A stretch of DNA of 64,000 nucleotides from Bradyrhizobium sp. B124 (GTDB lineage Bacteria > Pseudomonadota > Alphaproteobacteria > Rhizobiales > Xanthobacteraceae). The DNA lies in contig NZ_CP152413.1 of assembly GCF_038967635.1 (NCBI RefSeq), positions 8,622,001 to 8,686,000 on the forward strand, written 5' to 3'. The position numbers were made by a program, and so were the translations under genes. The first letter of the stretch is position 1. Every line of letters begins with the position of its first letter. Of the stretch, positions 1-9,950 are shown piece after piece. The notes beneath the pieces are model-generated. The model was given only the letters and a program-made list of their open reading frames with translations. It searched no databases and was not told the origin of the DNA.

Positions 1-1
1 C

Positions 2-532
2 GGCGGCGCGCAGCGCGCGGCGCAGGGTGAACTGACGATTCTGGCCTCCGGCAGCGCGGCGGCGTTCGCGAAGGCGCGGCCGGCGCTGGATGCGATGGCG
101 GCAAAGCTCTACGAGCTAGGCGATGCCGCAGGGCAGGGCGCCGCGTTCAAGATGATCAACCAGCTGCTGGCCGGTGTGCATATTGCCGCCGCCTCGGAGG
201 CGATCGCCTTTGCCGCCAAGCAGGGCCTCGATATCCGCAAGGTCTACGAGGTGATCACGGCCTCCGCCGGCAATTCCTGGATGTTCGAGAACCGCATCCC
301 GCATGTGCTCGACGGCGACTATGCGCCGCGCAGCGCGGTCGAGATCTTCGTCAAGGACCTCGGCATCATCCAGGACATGGCGCGCAATGCGCGCTTCCCG
401 GTGCCGGTGTCGGCCGCGGCGCTGCAGATGTTCCTGATGACATCAGCCGCCGGGATGGGCCGCGACGACGATGCGTCGGTGGCGCGGATGTATGCGCAGG
501 TCACCGGCACCAAGCTTCCCGGCGCGAAATAA
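2..532 (+). CDS. ltnD: L-threonate dehydrogenase, C-terminal part (cut by window start)
   Basis: NAD-dependent dehydrogenase of the 3-hydroxyisobutyrate dehydrogenase superfamily; LtnD oxidises C4 sugar acids such as L-threonate to 2-oxo-tetronate in the cytoplasm. 176 residues are visible of about 300. The N-terminal Rossmann NAD domain lies outside the window. The first residues (GGAQRAAQG) match the substrate-binding SGG motif region, and FKMINQLLAG carries the catalytic lysine helix of the family, although the usual K-x-x-N-N reads K-M-I-N-Q. The rest is the all-helical C-terminal domain. The specific name rests on the downstream otnI and otnK, 12 bp away and in the same direction; from the sequence alone it could be another beta-hydroxyacid dehydrogenase. 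Confidence 0.8.
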   Translation, partial: GGAQRAAQGELTILASGSAAAFAKARPALDAMAAKLYELGDAAGQGAAFKMINQLLAGVHIAAASEAIAFAAKQGLDIRKVYEVITASAGNSWMFENRIPHVLDGDYAPRSAVEIFVKDLGIIQDMARNARFPVPVSAAALQMFLMTSAAGMGRDDDASVARMYAQVTGTKLPGAK

Positions 533-544
533 CAGGATCCTGCG

Positions 545-1327
545 ATGCCCCACTTTGCCGCCAACCTCACCATGATGTTCAACGAGGTCCCGTTCCTCGA
601 CCGCTTCGAGGCGGCAGCGAAAGCGGGCTTCACCGCGGTCGAGTTCCTGTTTCCGTACGACCATCCGGCCGAGGAGGTCGGCAAGCGGCTGAAGGCCGCC
701 GGGCTGACGCAGGCGCTGTTCAACCTGCCGCCGGGCGACTGGAACGCCGGCGAGAAGGGGTTTGCCGCGCTGCCCGATCGTTTCGCCGATTTGCAAGCGA
801 GCCTGAAGACCGCGCTGCCTTATGCGCAGGCGACCGGCGTCAAGCGCGTGCATCTGATGGCCGGGATCGCCGACCGCAGCGATGCCAAAGCGGTTGCGGC
901 GTTTCGCAAATCGGTCGTCTATGCCGCGGAGTTCTTCGCGCCGCACGGCCTCGACGTCGTGATCGAGCCGATCAATTCGCGTAATGTGCCCGGCTATTTC
1001 CTCAACGACTTCATCTTCGCGCGCGACCTTATCAACGAGCTTGATATCGCAAACCTCAAGCTGCAGTTCGACATCTATCACTGCCAGATCATCCATGGCG
1101 ACGTCACCGTGCGGCTGCGCGAGATGATGCCGATCATTGGCCACGTCCAGATCGCCTCGATCCCCTCGCGCAACGAGCCCGACGGCGAGGAGCTGAACTA
1201 TCCGTTCCTGTTCGGTGAGCTCGACCGGCTCGGCTATGGCGGCTTCGTCGGCTGCGAATACAATCCGCGCGGCAAGACCACCGACGGTCTCGCCTGGTTC
1301 AAGCCCTATGCCGGAGTGAAGCCGTGA
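545..1327 (+). CDS. otnI: 2-oxo-tetronate isomerase
   Basis: A 260-residue TIM-barrel protein of the hydroxypyruvate isomerase (Hyi) family. OtnI converts 2-oxo-tetronate to 3-oxo-tetronate, the step between LtnD and the OtnK kinase. Visible support: family-typical length (about 258), the VIEPINSRN segment with a metal-binding Glu near residue 139, the QFDIYHCQ strand with the Asp-His pair, and a C-terminal GCEYNPRG Glu. The gene starts 12 bp after ltnD and its stop overlaps the GTG start of otnK, so the three genes are translationally linked. It is often annotated as hydroxypyruvate isomerase, but the neighbouring kinase favours the OtnI role. Confidence 0.85.
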   Translation: MPHFAANLTMMFNEVPFLDRFEAAAKAGFTAVEFLFPYDHPAEEVGKRLKAAGLTQALFNLPPGDWNAGEKGFAALPDRFADLQASLKTALPYAQATGVKRVHLMAGIADRSDAKAVAAFRKSVVYAAEFFAPHGLDVVIEPINSRNVPGYFLNDFIFARDLINELDIANLKLQFDIYHCQIIHGDVTVRLREMMPIIGHVQIASIPSRNEPDGEELNYPFLFGELDRLGYGGFVGCEYNPRGKTTDGLAWFKPYAGVKP

Positions 1328-2613
1328 CGCGAGCCGGAAACCTGTCTCTCGGTTGCATCGCCGACGACTATACCGGCGCCTCCGACCTCGCCAACACGCT
1401 GACCCGCGCCGGCCTGCGCACGGTGCAGACCATCGGCGTGCCCGCCGACGATCTCGTGCTGCCGGAGGTCGACGCCGTCGTGGTGTCGCTGAAGAGCCGC
1501 TCGATCGAGGCCGGCCTCGCCGTGACGCGTTCGCGCGCCGCGGAGAGCTGGCTGCGCGACCGCGGCGCCGGGCATATCCTGTTCAAGATCTGCTCGACCT
1601 TCGATTCCACCGATGCCGGCAATATCGGTCCGGTGATGGACGCGTTGCGCGCCGACTCCAAAGACAATGTCGTGCTGGTGACGCCGGCTTTCCCGGAAAC
1701 CGGCCGCACCGTCTACCAGGGCAATCTGTTCGTCGGCTCGGTGCCGCTGAACGAGAGCCCGTTGAAGGACCATCCGCTCAACCCGATGCATGATTCCAAT
1801 CTGGTCCGCGTGCTCGCGCGCCAGAGCACGACCAAGATCGGCCTGGTCGATCTGGCGACGCTGAGCCGCGGCACCGAGGCCGTTCGGGCAAAGCTCGCCG
1901 AGCTTGCGCGCAGCGGCATCGGCGCTGCGATTGTCGACGCGGTGTTCGACCGCGACCTCGAAACCATCGGGCAGGTGGCGCTGGATCACGGTCTCTCGGT
2001 CGGCGCCTCCGGCATCGGGCTTGGATTGGCGCGGGCGCTGGTCGCCGAAGGCAAGGCCAAATCGGCTGAAGTGAATGCCGTGACCAGCGCTGCGATCGGC
2101 GGGCCGGCCGCCTGCCTCGCCGGCAGTTGCTCGCAGGCGACCCTGCGCCAGATCGCCAGCGCCGAGAAGGTGATGCCGGTCCTGCACCTCGACCCCGAGC
2201 GGGTGATCGCCGGCAGGGACGAGGCCGAGCGCGCGCTCGCCTGGGCCAAAGAGCGGCTCGGCATGGGGCCAATCCTGATTGCCAGCAGTTCGACTCCGGA
2301 GGAGGTGGCTGCTCTGCAATCCCGTCATGGCCGCGATGCAGCCGGACATGCGATCGAGCAGGCGATGGCCGACCTCGCGGAGGGGCTGGTGCGGTCGGGC
2401 GTGCACAGGTTGGTGGTCGCCGGTGGTGAAACTTCGGGCGCTGTGGTCGATCGCCTGGGTATCCCGGGATTCCTGGTCGGGGCGGAAATCGCTGCGGGCG
2501 TGCCGGTTCTGCGCGCGGTCGGTGCTGGAAAAAGCGAGATGGTGCTTGCCCTGAAATCAGGCAATTTCGGCGGGCCGGAGTTCTTCTCGGACGCGCTGGC
2601 ATTGATGCCATGA
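1324..2613 (+). CDS. otnK: 3-oxo-tetronate 4-kinase
   Basis: A 429-residue four-carbon acid sugar kinase (formerly DUF1537). It phosphorylates 3-oxo-tetronate, giving the substrate of the decarboxylase OtnC, which leads to dihydroxyacetone phosphate. The N-terminal IADDYTGASDLAN motif is diagnostic for the family's substrate domain, and the C-terminal VVAGGETSGAVV loop is its nucleotide-binding signature. The GTG start at 1324 overlaps the otnI stop by four bases. No otnC follows; the next gene is a chemoreceptor after 178 bp, so otnC must be upstream of the window or elsewhere. Confidence 0.88.
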   Translation: MTRAGNLSLGCIADDYTGASDLANTLTRAGLRTVQTIGVPADDLVLPEVDAVVVSLKSRSIEAGLAVTRSRAAESWLRDRGAGHILFKICSTFDSTDAGNIGPVMDALRADSKDNVVLVTPAFPETGRTVYQGNLFVGSVPLNESPLKDHPLNPMHDSNLVRVLARQSTTKIGLVDLATLSRGTEAVRAKLAELARSGIGAAIVDAVFDRDLETIGQVALDHGLSVGASGIGLGLARALVAEGKAKSAEVNAVTSAAIGGPAACLAGSCSQATLRQIASAEKVMPVLHLDPERVIAGRDEAERALAWAKERLGMGPILIASSSTPEEVAALQSRHGRDAAGHAIEQAMADLAEGLVRSGVHRLVVAGGETSGAVVDRLGIPGFLVGAEIAAGVPVLRAVGAGKSEMVLALKSGNFGGPEFFSDALALMP

Positions 2614-2630
2614 TGCGCCTGTCGCGCATC
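2612..2630 (+). terminator. Short hairpin at the end of otnK
   Basis: Arms GATGCGC and GCGCATC (7 bp) with a 5-nt loop overlap the otnK stop codon. No T-run follows, so it is at best a weak or Rho-assisted terminator. The rest of the gap to 2791 shows nothing I recognise. Confidence 0.3.
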
Positions 2631-2791
2631 ATGTCGGGCTGATGACTGATATCTCCGTAGTTCAACGGTGAAGCAAATTAACCCTACTTAAGGAGGGGGG
2701 CTGGCTTTGATATCTGCGGCGCACCGCCGCGCCAACAGTCTTCTTTCCGCACGAACGGGCCTCGCGAGCCCGGCACCCATGAGACCCCACG

Positions 2792-4483
2792 ATGTTCGCC
2801 AAATTCTCGATCCGCGCCAAGATCATTGCCGCGGTTGCGTTCCTGCTCGTCGCACTGACGGGCATGGGCCTGCTTGCAGTCTGGAATATGCGGGCGATCA
2901 ACGCCAGCACCGTCGACATCACGACCAACTGGTTGCCGAGCGTGCGCGTGCTCGGCGAGCTGCGCGCCGGGGTCATCACCTATCGCAACGTGATCCGCGA
3001 GCACATGCTCTCGGAAACGCTCGAGGAGAAGCAAGCGGCCGAAAAGACACTCGCCAGCGTCGTCGAGATGACCGCCAAGACGCGGGTCAAGTACGAGCCG
3101 ATGATCACTTCACCCGAAGAGCGGGCGCTCTACCGGCAGTGGTCCGACACCTGGGACAAGTACCGCAAGGGCACCGAGGAGGTGATGAGCCTGTCGCGCA
3201 AGGAAGCCGGCAAGCTTCCGCATGAGGCGCACGAGCTCAACACCAAGGTCGTGAACAAGATCGGTCTCGAGGCGGACGAGATCCTGAACAAGGACATCGA
3301 TTTCAACAACGCCGGTGCCGACAAGGCCGCGCAGGACGCTGCGAACAATTACAGCTCGGCCCTGATCATGGTGGCGGCGATCCTCGGCTTTGCCATCCTG
3401 ATCGCGGTCGGCGTCAGCCTCTACACGGTCCGCGACATCTCGTCGGGCATCGCCTCGATCGTGAGCCCGATGCAGGCGCTCGGCCGCGGCGACCTGACCG
3501 CCGAAGTGCCGCATCGGGGCGAGAAGACCGAAATCGGTGCCATGGCCGACACATTGCAGGTGTTCAAGGAGGCCCTGGTCGCCAAGAAGGCTGCCGATGA
3601 GGCCGCCGCCGCCGACGCCGAAGCCAAGATCGAGCGCGGGCGCCGGGTCGATACCATCACCCGCAATTTCGAGCAGATGATCGGTGAGATCGTGCAGACC
3701 GTGTCGTCGGCCTCGACCCAGCTCGAAGCCTCGGCCAGCACGCTGTCGTCGACCGCAAGGCGTTCGCAGGAATTGACCACCTCGGTTGCCGCTGCGTCCG
3801 AGGAAGCCTCGACCAACGTGCAATCGGTGGCGTCGGCGACCGAAGAGCTGTCGTCGTCGGTGACCGAGATCAGCCGCCAGGTCCAGGAGTCGGCGCGGAT
3901 GGCGGGCGATGCCGTCGGCCAGGCGCGCACCACCAACGATCGCGTCAGCGAGCTGTCGAAGGCCGCCGCGCGCATCGGCGACGTCGTCGAACTGATCAAC
4001 ACGATTGCCGGCCAGACCAATCTGCTGGCGCTGAACGCCACCATCGAGGCGGCGCGCGCCGGTGAAGCCGGTCGCGGCTTCGCGGTCGTGGCGTCCGAGG
4101 TAAAGGCGCTGGCCGAGCAGACCGCGAAGGCCACCGGCGAGATCGGCCAGCAGATCGCCGGCATCCAGACCGCGACCCAGGAGTCGGTCGGCGCGATCAA
4201 GGAGATCTCGTCGACCATCGAGCGGCTGTCGGAGATCTCCTCCACCATCGCCGCCGCGGTCGAAGAGCAGGGTGCGGCAACGCAGGAGATTTCCCGCAAC
4301 GTGCAGCAGGCGGCGCAGGGCACCCAGCAGGTCTCGGCCAACATCACCGACGTGCAGCATGGCGCCAACGAAACCGGCTCGGCTTCGACCCAGGTGCTGT
4401 CGGCGGCACAGTCGCTCTCGGGTGACAGCAACCGCCTCAAGCTCGAGGTCGGCAAATTCCTCGACGCCGTCCGCGCGGCCTGA
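2792..4483 (+). CDS. Methyl-accepting chemotaxis protein (first of tandem pair)
   Basis: A 563-residue inner-membrane chemoreceptor that signals to CheA/CheW. Order: cytoplasmic N-terminus, TM1 at about residues 8-30, a helical periplasmic four-helix-bundle-type sensor of about 150 residues, TM2 at about 185-210, HAMP to about 265, then a methylation and signalling domain to the end. The hairpin tip region contains the hallmark [18 protein letters not shown] and a [16 protein letters not shown] segment. There is no C-terminal CheR pentapeptide; the protein ends in AVRAA. The ATG at 2792 has only a weak ribosome site. The signalling half is nearly identical to the next gene, while the sensor differs, so the ligands probably differ. 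Ligand unknown. Confidence 0.93.
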   Translation: MFAKFSIRAKIIAAVAFLLVALTGMGLLAVWNMRAINASTVDITTNWLPSVRVLGELRAGVITYRNVIREHMLSETLEEKQAAEKTLASVVEMTAKTRVKYEPMITSPEERALYRQWSDTWDKYRKGTEEVMSLSRKEAGKLPHEAHELNTKVVNKIGLEADEILNKDIDFNNAGADKAAQDAANNYSSALIMVAAILGFAILIAVGVSLYTVRDISSGIASIVSPMQALGRGDLTAEVPHRGEKTEIGAMADTLQVFKEALVAKKAADEAAAADAEAKIERGRRVDTITRNFEQMIGEIVQTVSSASTQLEASASTLSSTARRSQELTTSVAAASEEASTNVQSVASATEELSSSVTEISRQVQESARMAGDAVGQARTTNDRVSELSKAAARIGDVVELINTIAGQTNLLALNATIEAARAGEAGRGFAVVASEVKALAEQTAKATGEIGQQIAGIQTATQESVGAIKEISSTIERLSEISSTIAAAVEEQGAATQEISRNVQQAAQGTQQVSANITDVQHGANETGSASTQVLSAAQSLSGDSNRLKLEVGKFLDAVRAA

Positions 4484-4510
4484 CGCCGGCCGAATCTCTG
4501 ACCATCGAAC

Positions 4511-4539
4511 AATGCCCGGCCGAAAGGCCGGGCATTTTT
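4511..4539 (+). terminator. Rho-independent terminator after first chemoreceptor
   Basis: Perfect 11-bp stem AATGCCCGGCC / GGCCGGGCATT with a GAAA tetraloop, running into TTTTTC. It lies 27 bp after the stop and separates the two chemoreceptor genes into independent transcripts. Confidence 0.88.
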
Positions 4540-4676
4540 CTTTGCCTGGATGCGGTGCTCAGTAGTTCCACTGAATGTGTGATTAACGAACCGTAGTTCC
4601 GCGCGCGGTAACCTGCTGTGGCGCGACGCGACCACCCGCACAGAATCGCGAAATCCAAATCCAAACGAGGCACCGG

Positions 4677-6383
4677 ATGATGTTCCTGGCGAGATTCCGC
4701 ATTCTCACGAAGATACTGGCGATTGTGGGCGGTCTCTCGATCATCGCCGGGATGCTCGCCTATCTCGGGATCTCCTCGTTGAAATCGCTCAGCGAACGCG
4801 GCGTCGTCACCGCGCGCGCTGCGGAACGCGCGTTGCTGTCGGCTGAGGCCAACCAGAACGTGCTCGCGATCAATCGCGCCGAATTCCGCAGCGCGCTCGA
4901 TCCGCGCGACGAGAACCGGCTTGCGGCACGATCGCTGATCGATGAGCAGTTCAAGTCGCTCGAGGAGCGCCTCGCCACGATCAGCAAGACGCAGGACCCG
5001 CAAACCATCGCGCTGCTGCCCGGCGTGCGATCGGCGCTGTCGGCCTATCGGGCCCAGCTGAAGCAGACGCTTGACACGGTCGAGAGCGCGAAGGCGGTCG
5101 ACCTGACCCAGTCCGCCGAGAAACTGCGCGATGTCGCGATGAAGAGCCGCGCGGCCGCGGAAGAGCTTCAGGCCAGGGTTCGGGCCGTCGCCGACCGCCA
5201 GGACGAGCGGGTCAGGGACAACGTCAAGGCCAGTGAGCAGGAGTACGTATCGACCTCGGAGCTGTTGATCCTGCTTGCTGCTTCGGGGGTCCTGCTCGGG
5301 TTGCTGTTCGGCTTCGTCGTCGGACAATACGGTGTCGCCAAGCCGATCCGTGCCGTCGTCGCGATGCTGCAGCAGATTGCCAATGGCCAATATGACATCC
5401 CGGTGCACGGCACCGATCGCCGCGATGAGGTCGGCGACGTCGCCAAGACCGCGCTCGTGTTCAAGGACAACGGCCTTGCCAAGGTCCGGATGGAGCGCGA
5501 GCAGAAGGAGATCGAAGCGCGCGCCGCCGCGCAGCGCCGCACCGACATGCTGCAGCTTGCCGATGGCTTTGAGCGCGCGGTCGGCGAGATCGTCGAGACC
5601 GTCGCATCCGCCTCGACCGAGCTCGAAGCGTCGGCGACCACGCTGACCTCGACCGCCGAGCGTTCGCAAAACCTTGCCACCACCGTCGCTGCGGCCTCGG
5701 AGGAGGCCACCACCAACGTCCAGTCGGTGGCGTCCGCAACCGAGGAACTGTCATCTTCGGTCAACGAGATCAGCCGGCAGGTACAGGAGTCTGCCCGGAT
5801 GGCGGGCGATGCCGTCAACCAGGCCCGTGCGACCAACGACCGGGTCGGGGAGCTGTCGAAGGCTGCCGCCCGGATCGGCGACGTGGTCGAGCTAATCAAC
5901 ACCATCGCCGGTCAGACCAATCTGCTGGCGCTGAACGCCACCATCGAGGCGGCGCGCGCCGGCGAGGCCGGACGTGGTTTCGCTGTCGTGGCATCGGAGG
6001 TGAAGGCACTCGCGGAGCAGACCGCAAAGGCGACGGGAGAGATCGGCCAGCAGGTTTCCGGCATCCAGGCTGCGACCGAGGACTCCGTGACCGCGATCCG
6101 CGCCATTGGTTCGACCATCGAGCGGCTGTCGGAGATCTCGTCCGCCATTGCCGCCGCGATCGAGGAGCAGGGCGCGGCGACGCAAGAAATATCCCGAAAC
6201 GTGCAGCAGGCGGCGCAGGGCACCCAGCAGGTCTCGGCCAACATTACCGACGTGCAGCACGGCGCCAATGAGACCGGCTCGGCGTCGACCCAGGTGCTGT
6301 CGGCGGCGCAGTCGCTCTCGGGCGACAGCAGCCGCCTCAAGCTCGAAGTCGGCAAGTTCCTCAACGCCGTCCGCGCCGCCTGA
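4677..6383 (+). CDS. Methyl-accepting chemotaxis protein (second of tandem pair)
   Basis: A 568-residue chemoreceptor with the same plan as its neighbour: TM1 at about residues 10-32, a periplasmic helical sensor, TM2 at about 197-220, HAMP, then the signalling domain with the same [12 protein letters not shown] tip and the same AVRAA end. The ATG at 4677 follows an ACGAGG ribosome site. The sensor domain is clearly different from the first receptor, but long DNA stretches of the last 700 bp match almost base for base, indicating duplication with domain shuffling or gene conversion. Ligand unknown. Confidence 0.93.
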   Translation: MMFLARFRILTKILAIVGGLSIIAGMLAYLGISSLKSLSERGVVTARAAERALLSAEANQNVLAINRAEFRSALDPRDENRLAARSLIDEQFKSLEERLATISKTQDPQTIALLPGVRSALSAYRAQLKQTLDTVESAKAVDLTQSAEKLRDVAMKSRAAAEELQARVRAVADRQDERVRDNVKASEQEYVSTSELLILLAASGVLLGLLFGFVVGQYGVAKPIRAVVAMLQQIANGQYDIPVHGTDRRDEVGDVAKTALVFKDNGLAKVRMEREQKEIEARAAAQRRTDMLQLADGFERAVGEIVETVASASTELEASATTLTSTAERSQNLATTVAAASEEATTNVQSVASATEELSSSVNEISRQVQESARMAGDAVNQARATNDRVGELSKAAARIGDVVELINTIAGQTNLLALNATIEAARAGEAGRGFAVVASEVKALAEQTAKATGEIGQQVSGIQAATEDSVTAIRAIGSTIERLSEISSAIAAAIEEQGAATQEISRNVQQAAQGTQQVSANITDVQHGANETGSASTQVLSAAQSLSGDSSRLKLEVGKFLNAVRAA

Positions 6384-6770
6384 TCGGGCGCCGCCGGTTC
6401 GGCCGTACAGACATCGTTGTCGGGGCAACCGATCCCGGTGTGGTGAGCCGGCGGGCTCGCCACGCTCTACATTTTCGCAGAGCAGCGATGCGCTAGCCTC
6501 GTGACGGCCGAAACGGCGTGCTCGGCCAGCGCATATTCACAGCAGAGCCGTCTCTTTCTTGACGATGATGCGCGCGCGATCGGCGGCACTGCGTCCGGCG
6601 TACCCGATCGGAGCGCACGGCTTCACGTACTATGCCAAGGAAGTGAAGGCCGCCGCGGCTCCGCCGGTTGGCGTTTTGCCCGTCATCGGGTAAATCGGCC
6701 GCTGCGGAACGGCTTTTGCAATGTCGATTCCTCTGCCCGGGGCGGGCTTCATTTCGGGAATGCTGCTTTT
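6384..6770. other. 387-bp gap without a recognised gene
   Basis: Lies between the second chemoreceptor and the RND pump and presumably holds the pump promoter. The pump frame stays open back to a GTG at 6501, but the predicted extension has no membrane or RND similarity. No convincing -35/-10 pair, operator or terminator was found. Confidence 0.5.
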
Positions 6771-9700
6771 ATGATCGCACTGGTCCGTATCGCGCTGAGC
6801 CGGCCATATACTTTCGTCGTGCTCGCGATCCTGCTCTTGATCATCGGACCGCTGGCGGCGCTGCGCACGCCGACCGACATCTTTCCCGACATCCGTATCC
6901 CCGTGATCGGCGTGGTCTGGCAGTACACCGGTCTGCCGCCCGACCAGATGGCCGGCCGCATTACTTCGCCGTTCCAGCGCGCACTGACCACGACGGTAAA
7001 TGACATCGAGCACATCACCGCCAACTCGTATAACGGGTTCGGCATCATCAAGATCTTCTTCCAGCCCAATGTCGACATCCGCACCGCCAATGCGCAGGTC
7101 ACCGCGATTTCGCAGACCCTGCTCAAGCAGATGCCGCCGGGCGCGACGCCGCCGCTGATCCTGAACTACAGCGCCTCGACGGTTCCGATCATCCAGGTCG
7201 CACTGTCGGGCGAAGGCCTGACCGAGCAGAACCTCGCCGACATCGGCATCAACCAGCTGCGCACGCCGCTGGTCACGGTGCCTGGCGCCGCGATCCCGTA
7301 TCCGTTCGGCGGCAAGCAGCGCCAGGTCCAGATCGATCTCAATTCGACCGCGCTGCAGGCGCGCGGCCTGTCCGGCCAGGACATCGCCAACACGCTCGCG
7401 GCACAAAACCTGATCACGCCGGTCGGCACGCAGAAGATCGGCAATTTCGAATACACCGTAAACCTGAACAATTCGCCGCTCCGGATGGAGGAGCTCGGCG
7501 ACCTGCCGATCAAGCAGGTCAACGGCGCAATGGTCTATGTGCGTGACGTCGCCACCGTCCGCGACGGCAACCCGCCGCAGACCAACATCGTCCATGTCGA
7601 TGGCAACCGTTCGGTGCTGATGATGGTGCTGAAGGCCGGCGCCACCTCGACGCTCGATATCATCTCCGGCATCAAGCAGAAGGTGATCGACGTCAAGGAC
7701 CAGATGCCGGACGCGCTCAAGATCGGCTTCATCGGCGACCAGTCGGTGTTCGTCCGCGGCGCGATCACCGGCGTCGCCTTCGAGGGCGTGATCGCGGCGC
7801 TGCTCACCAGCGTGATGATCCTGTTGTTCCTCGGCAGCTGGCGCTCAACCGTCATCATCGCGGTGTCGATCCCGCTGTCGGTGCTCGGGGCCATCATCAT
7901 GCTGTCCCTGATCGGCGAGACGCTGAACATCATGACGCTGGGCGGCCTTGCGCTCGCGGTCGGCATCCTGGTCGACGACGCCACGGTGACGATCGAGAAC
8001 ATCAACTACCATCTCGAGCAGGGCAAGCCGGTCGAGCAATCGATCCTCGACGGTGCCAACCAGATCGTGACGCCGGCCTTCGTCTCGCTGCTCTGCATCT
8101 GCATCGTGTTCGTGCCGATGTTCTTCCTGACCGGCGTGGCGCGGTTCCTGTTCGTGCCGATGGCCGAAGCTGTCATGTTCGCGATGATCTGGTCGTTCAT
8201 CCTGTCGCGCACCTTGGTGCCGACCATGGCGAACTATTTGCTGCAGGCGCATGTCCATCACGACGGCGCGCCGCCGAAGTCGCGCAATCCGCTGGTCTGG
8301 TTCCAGCGCGGGTTCGAGGCGCGGTTCGAGCGCATCCGCGGCGGTTATCGCGGCCTGCTCGCGATGGCGCTCGGTCATCGCACGGTGTTCGTGACCGGCT
8401 TCCTCGCGGTCGTCGCCGCGTCGTTCGTGCTGGTGCCGTTCCTGGGGCGCAACTTCTTTCCGTCGGTCGACGCCGGCAACATCCTGATGCATGTCCGCAC
8501 CCAGGTCGGCACCCGCGTCGAGGAGACCGCCAACCAGCTCGCCGACATCCAGAAGGCGATCCGCAAGCTGGTCCCCGGCGAGATCGAGACCATGACCGAC
8601 AACATCGGCATGCCGATCTCCGGCATCAACATGACCTACAACAACACCGGCGTGATCGGTCCGCAGGACGGCGACATCCAGATCCGCCTGAAGGAAGGCC
8701 ACAAGCCGACCGAGCAGCATGTCCGCACGCTGCGTGAGCAGTTGCCGCGGCTGTTCCCGGGCACCAGCTTCGCGTTCCTGCCGGCCGACATCGTCAGCCA
8801 GATCCTGAACTTCGGCGCGCCGGCGCCGATCGATTTGCAGATCCGCGGCGCCAATCTCGACGCCAACTTCGCCTACGCCAACAAGCTGCTAGCCAAGATC
8901 AAGCGCATCCCCGGCATCGCCGACGCGCGGATCCAGCAGTCGCCGAACAATCCGACCTTCAACATCGATGTCGACCGCACCCGTGCGCAATATGTTGGCC
9001 TGACCGAACGCGACGTCACCAACTCGCTGGTCGTCAATCTCGCCGGCTCCTCGCAGGTCGCGCCGACCTACTATCTCAATCCCGATAACGGCGTGTCCTA
9101 CTCGATCGTGATGCAGACGCCGCAATATCAGATCGACTCGCTGAGCGCGCTGCAGACGCTGCCGATCACCGCGACCGGCAACACCCAGGCGCCGATCCTC
9201 GGCGGCATCGCCGACATCAAGCGCGCGACCTCGAGCGCGGTGGTGTCGCAATACGACATCCAGTCGCTGGTGCAGATCTACGCCACGACGCAAGGCCGCG
9301 ATCTCGGCGGCGTCGCAACCGACGTGCGCCAGCTGATCGCCGACACCGCCAAGGAAGTGCCGAAGGGCTCTTCGGTCGTGCTGCTCGGTCAGGTGCAGAC
9401 CATGAACTCGGCCTTCACCGGCCTGCTGTTCGGCCTGCTCGGCGCGGTCGTCTTGATCTACTTCCTGATCGTGGTGAACTTCCAGTCCTGGTCGGATCCG
9501 TTCGTGATCATCACGGCGCTGCCCGCAGCACTTGCCGGCATCGTCTGGATGCTGTTCACGACCCAGACCACGCTGTCGGTTCCGGCGCTCACGGGCGCCA
9601 TCATGTGCATGGGCGTCGCGACCGCCAACAGCGTGCTCGTGATCAGCTTTGCCCGCGAGCGCTATGAGGAACTCGGCGATCCCGTCGCGGCGGCGCTGGA

Positions 9701-9950
9701 GGCCGGGTTCGTCCGCTTCCGCCCGGTGCTGATGACGGCGCTCGCCATGATCATCGGCATGGCGCCGATGGCGCTGGGGCTCGGCGAGGGCGGCGAGCAG
9801 AACGCGCCGCTCGGCCGCGCCGTGATCGGCGGCCTGATCTTTGCAACCTTCGCGACGCTGATGTTTGTTCCCGTGGTATTCAGTATGGTACACAAGAAGC
9901 AAGGCGCCAAAGCCGCCGCCTCATCGGAGATTCCGCATGCAGCCCACTGA
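6771..9950 (+). CDS. RND efflux transporter, inner-membrane pump subunit
   Basis: A 1059-residue proton-driven pump of the HAE/AcrB superfamily. The ATG at 6771 gives the canonical start MIALVRIALSRP followed by TM1 at about 13-32; an upstream GTG in frame would add 90 unrelated residues. The two large periplasmic loops are visible, and TM4 carries the proton-relay pair in GILVDDATVTIENI. The second half repeats the TM architecture, with GVATANSVLVISFARE near residue 945 as the equivalent segment. The downstream adaptor gene overlaps by 14 bp. No outer-membrane factor is encoded here. Substrate unknown: drugs, solvents or plant phenolics are all possible. Confidence 0.92.
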   Translation: MIALVRIALSRPYTFVVLAILLLIIGPLAALRTPTDIFPDIRIPVIGVVWQYTGLPPDQMAGRITSPFQRALTTTVNDIEHITANSYNGFGIIKIFFQPNVDIRTANAQVTAISQTLLKQMPPGATPPLILNYSASTVPIIQVALSGEGLTEQNLADIGINQLRTPLVTVPGAAIPYPFGGKQRQVQIDLNSTALQARGLSGQDIANTLAAQNLITPVGTQKIGNFEYTVNLNNSPLRMEELGDLPIKQVNGAMVYVRDVATVRDGNPPQTNIVHVDGNRSVLMMVLKAGATSTLDIISGIKQKVIDVKDQMPDALKIGFIGDQSVFVRGAITGVAFEGVIAALLTSVMILLFLGSWRSTVIIAVSIPLSVLGAIIMLSLIGETLNIMTLGGLALAVGILVDDATVTIENINYHLEQGKPVEQSILDGANQIVTPAFVSLLCICIVFVPMFFLTGVARFLFVPMAEAVMFAMIWSFILSRTLVPTMANYLLQAHVHHDGAPPKSRNPLVWFQRGFEARFERIRGGYRGLLAMALGHRTVFVTGFLAVVAASFVLVPFLGRNFFPSVDAGNILMHVRTQVGTRVEETANQLADIQKAIRKLVPGEIETMTDNIGMPISGINMTYNNTGVIGPQDGDIQIRLKEGHKPTEQHVRTLREQLPRLFPGTSFAFLPADIVSQILNFGAPAPIDLQIRGANLDANFAYANKLLAKIKRIPGIADARIQQSPNNPTFNIDVDRTRAQYVGLTERDVTNSLVVNLAGSSQVAPTYYLNPDNGVSYSIVMQTPQYQIDSLSALQTLPITATGNTQAPILGGIADIKRATSSAVVSQYDIQSLVQIYATTQGRDLGGVATDVRQLIADTAKEVPKGSSVVLLGQVQTMNSAFTGLLFGLLGAVVLIYFLIVVNFQSWSDPFVIITALPAALAGIVWMLFTTQTTLSVPALTGAIMCMGVATANSVLVISFARERYEELGDPVAAALEAGFVRFRPVLMTALAMIIGMAPMALGLGEGGEQNAPLGRAVIGGLIFATFATLMFVPVVFSMVHKKQGAKAAASSEIPHAAH

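Noticed and set aside
2690..2720. Sigma-54 promoter before the first chemoreceptor (GGCTGGCTTTG region)
   Set aside because: The GG and GC elements are not at the required spacing.
3110..5669. Long minus-strand frames opposite the chemoreceptors
   Set aside because: Same antisense effect; they follow the repeats of the receptor signalling domain and have low-complexity products.
6501..6770. In-frame 90-codon extension of the RND pump gene
   Set aside because: No ribosome site, composition unlike a membrane protein, and the ATG at 6771 gives the standard RND N-terminus.
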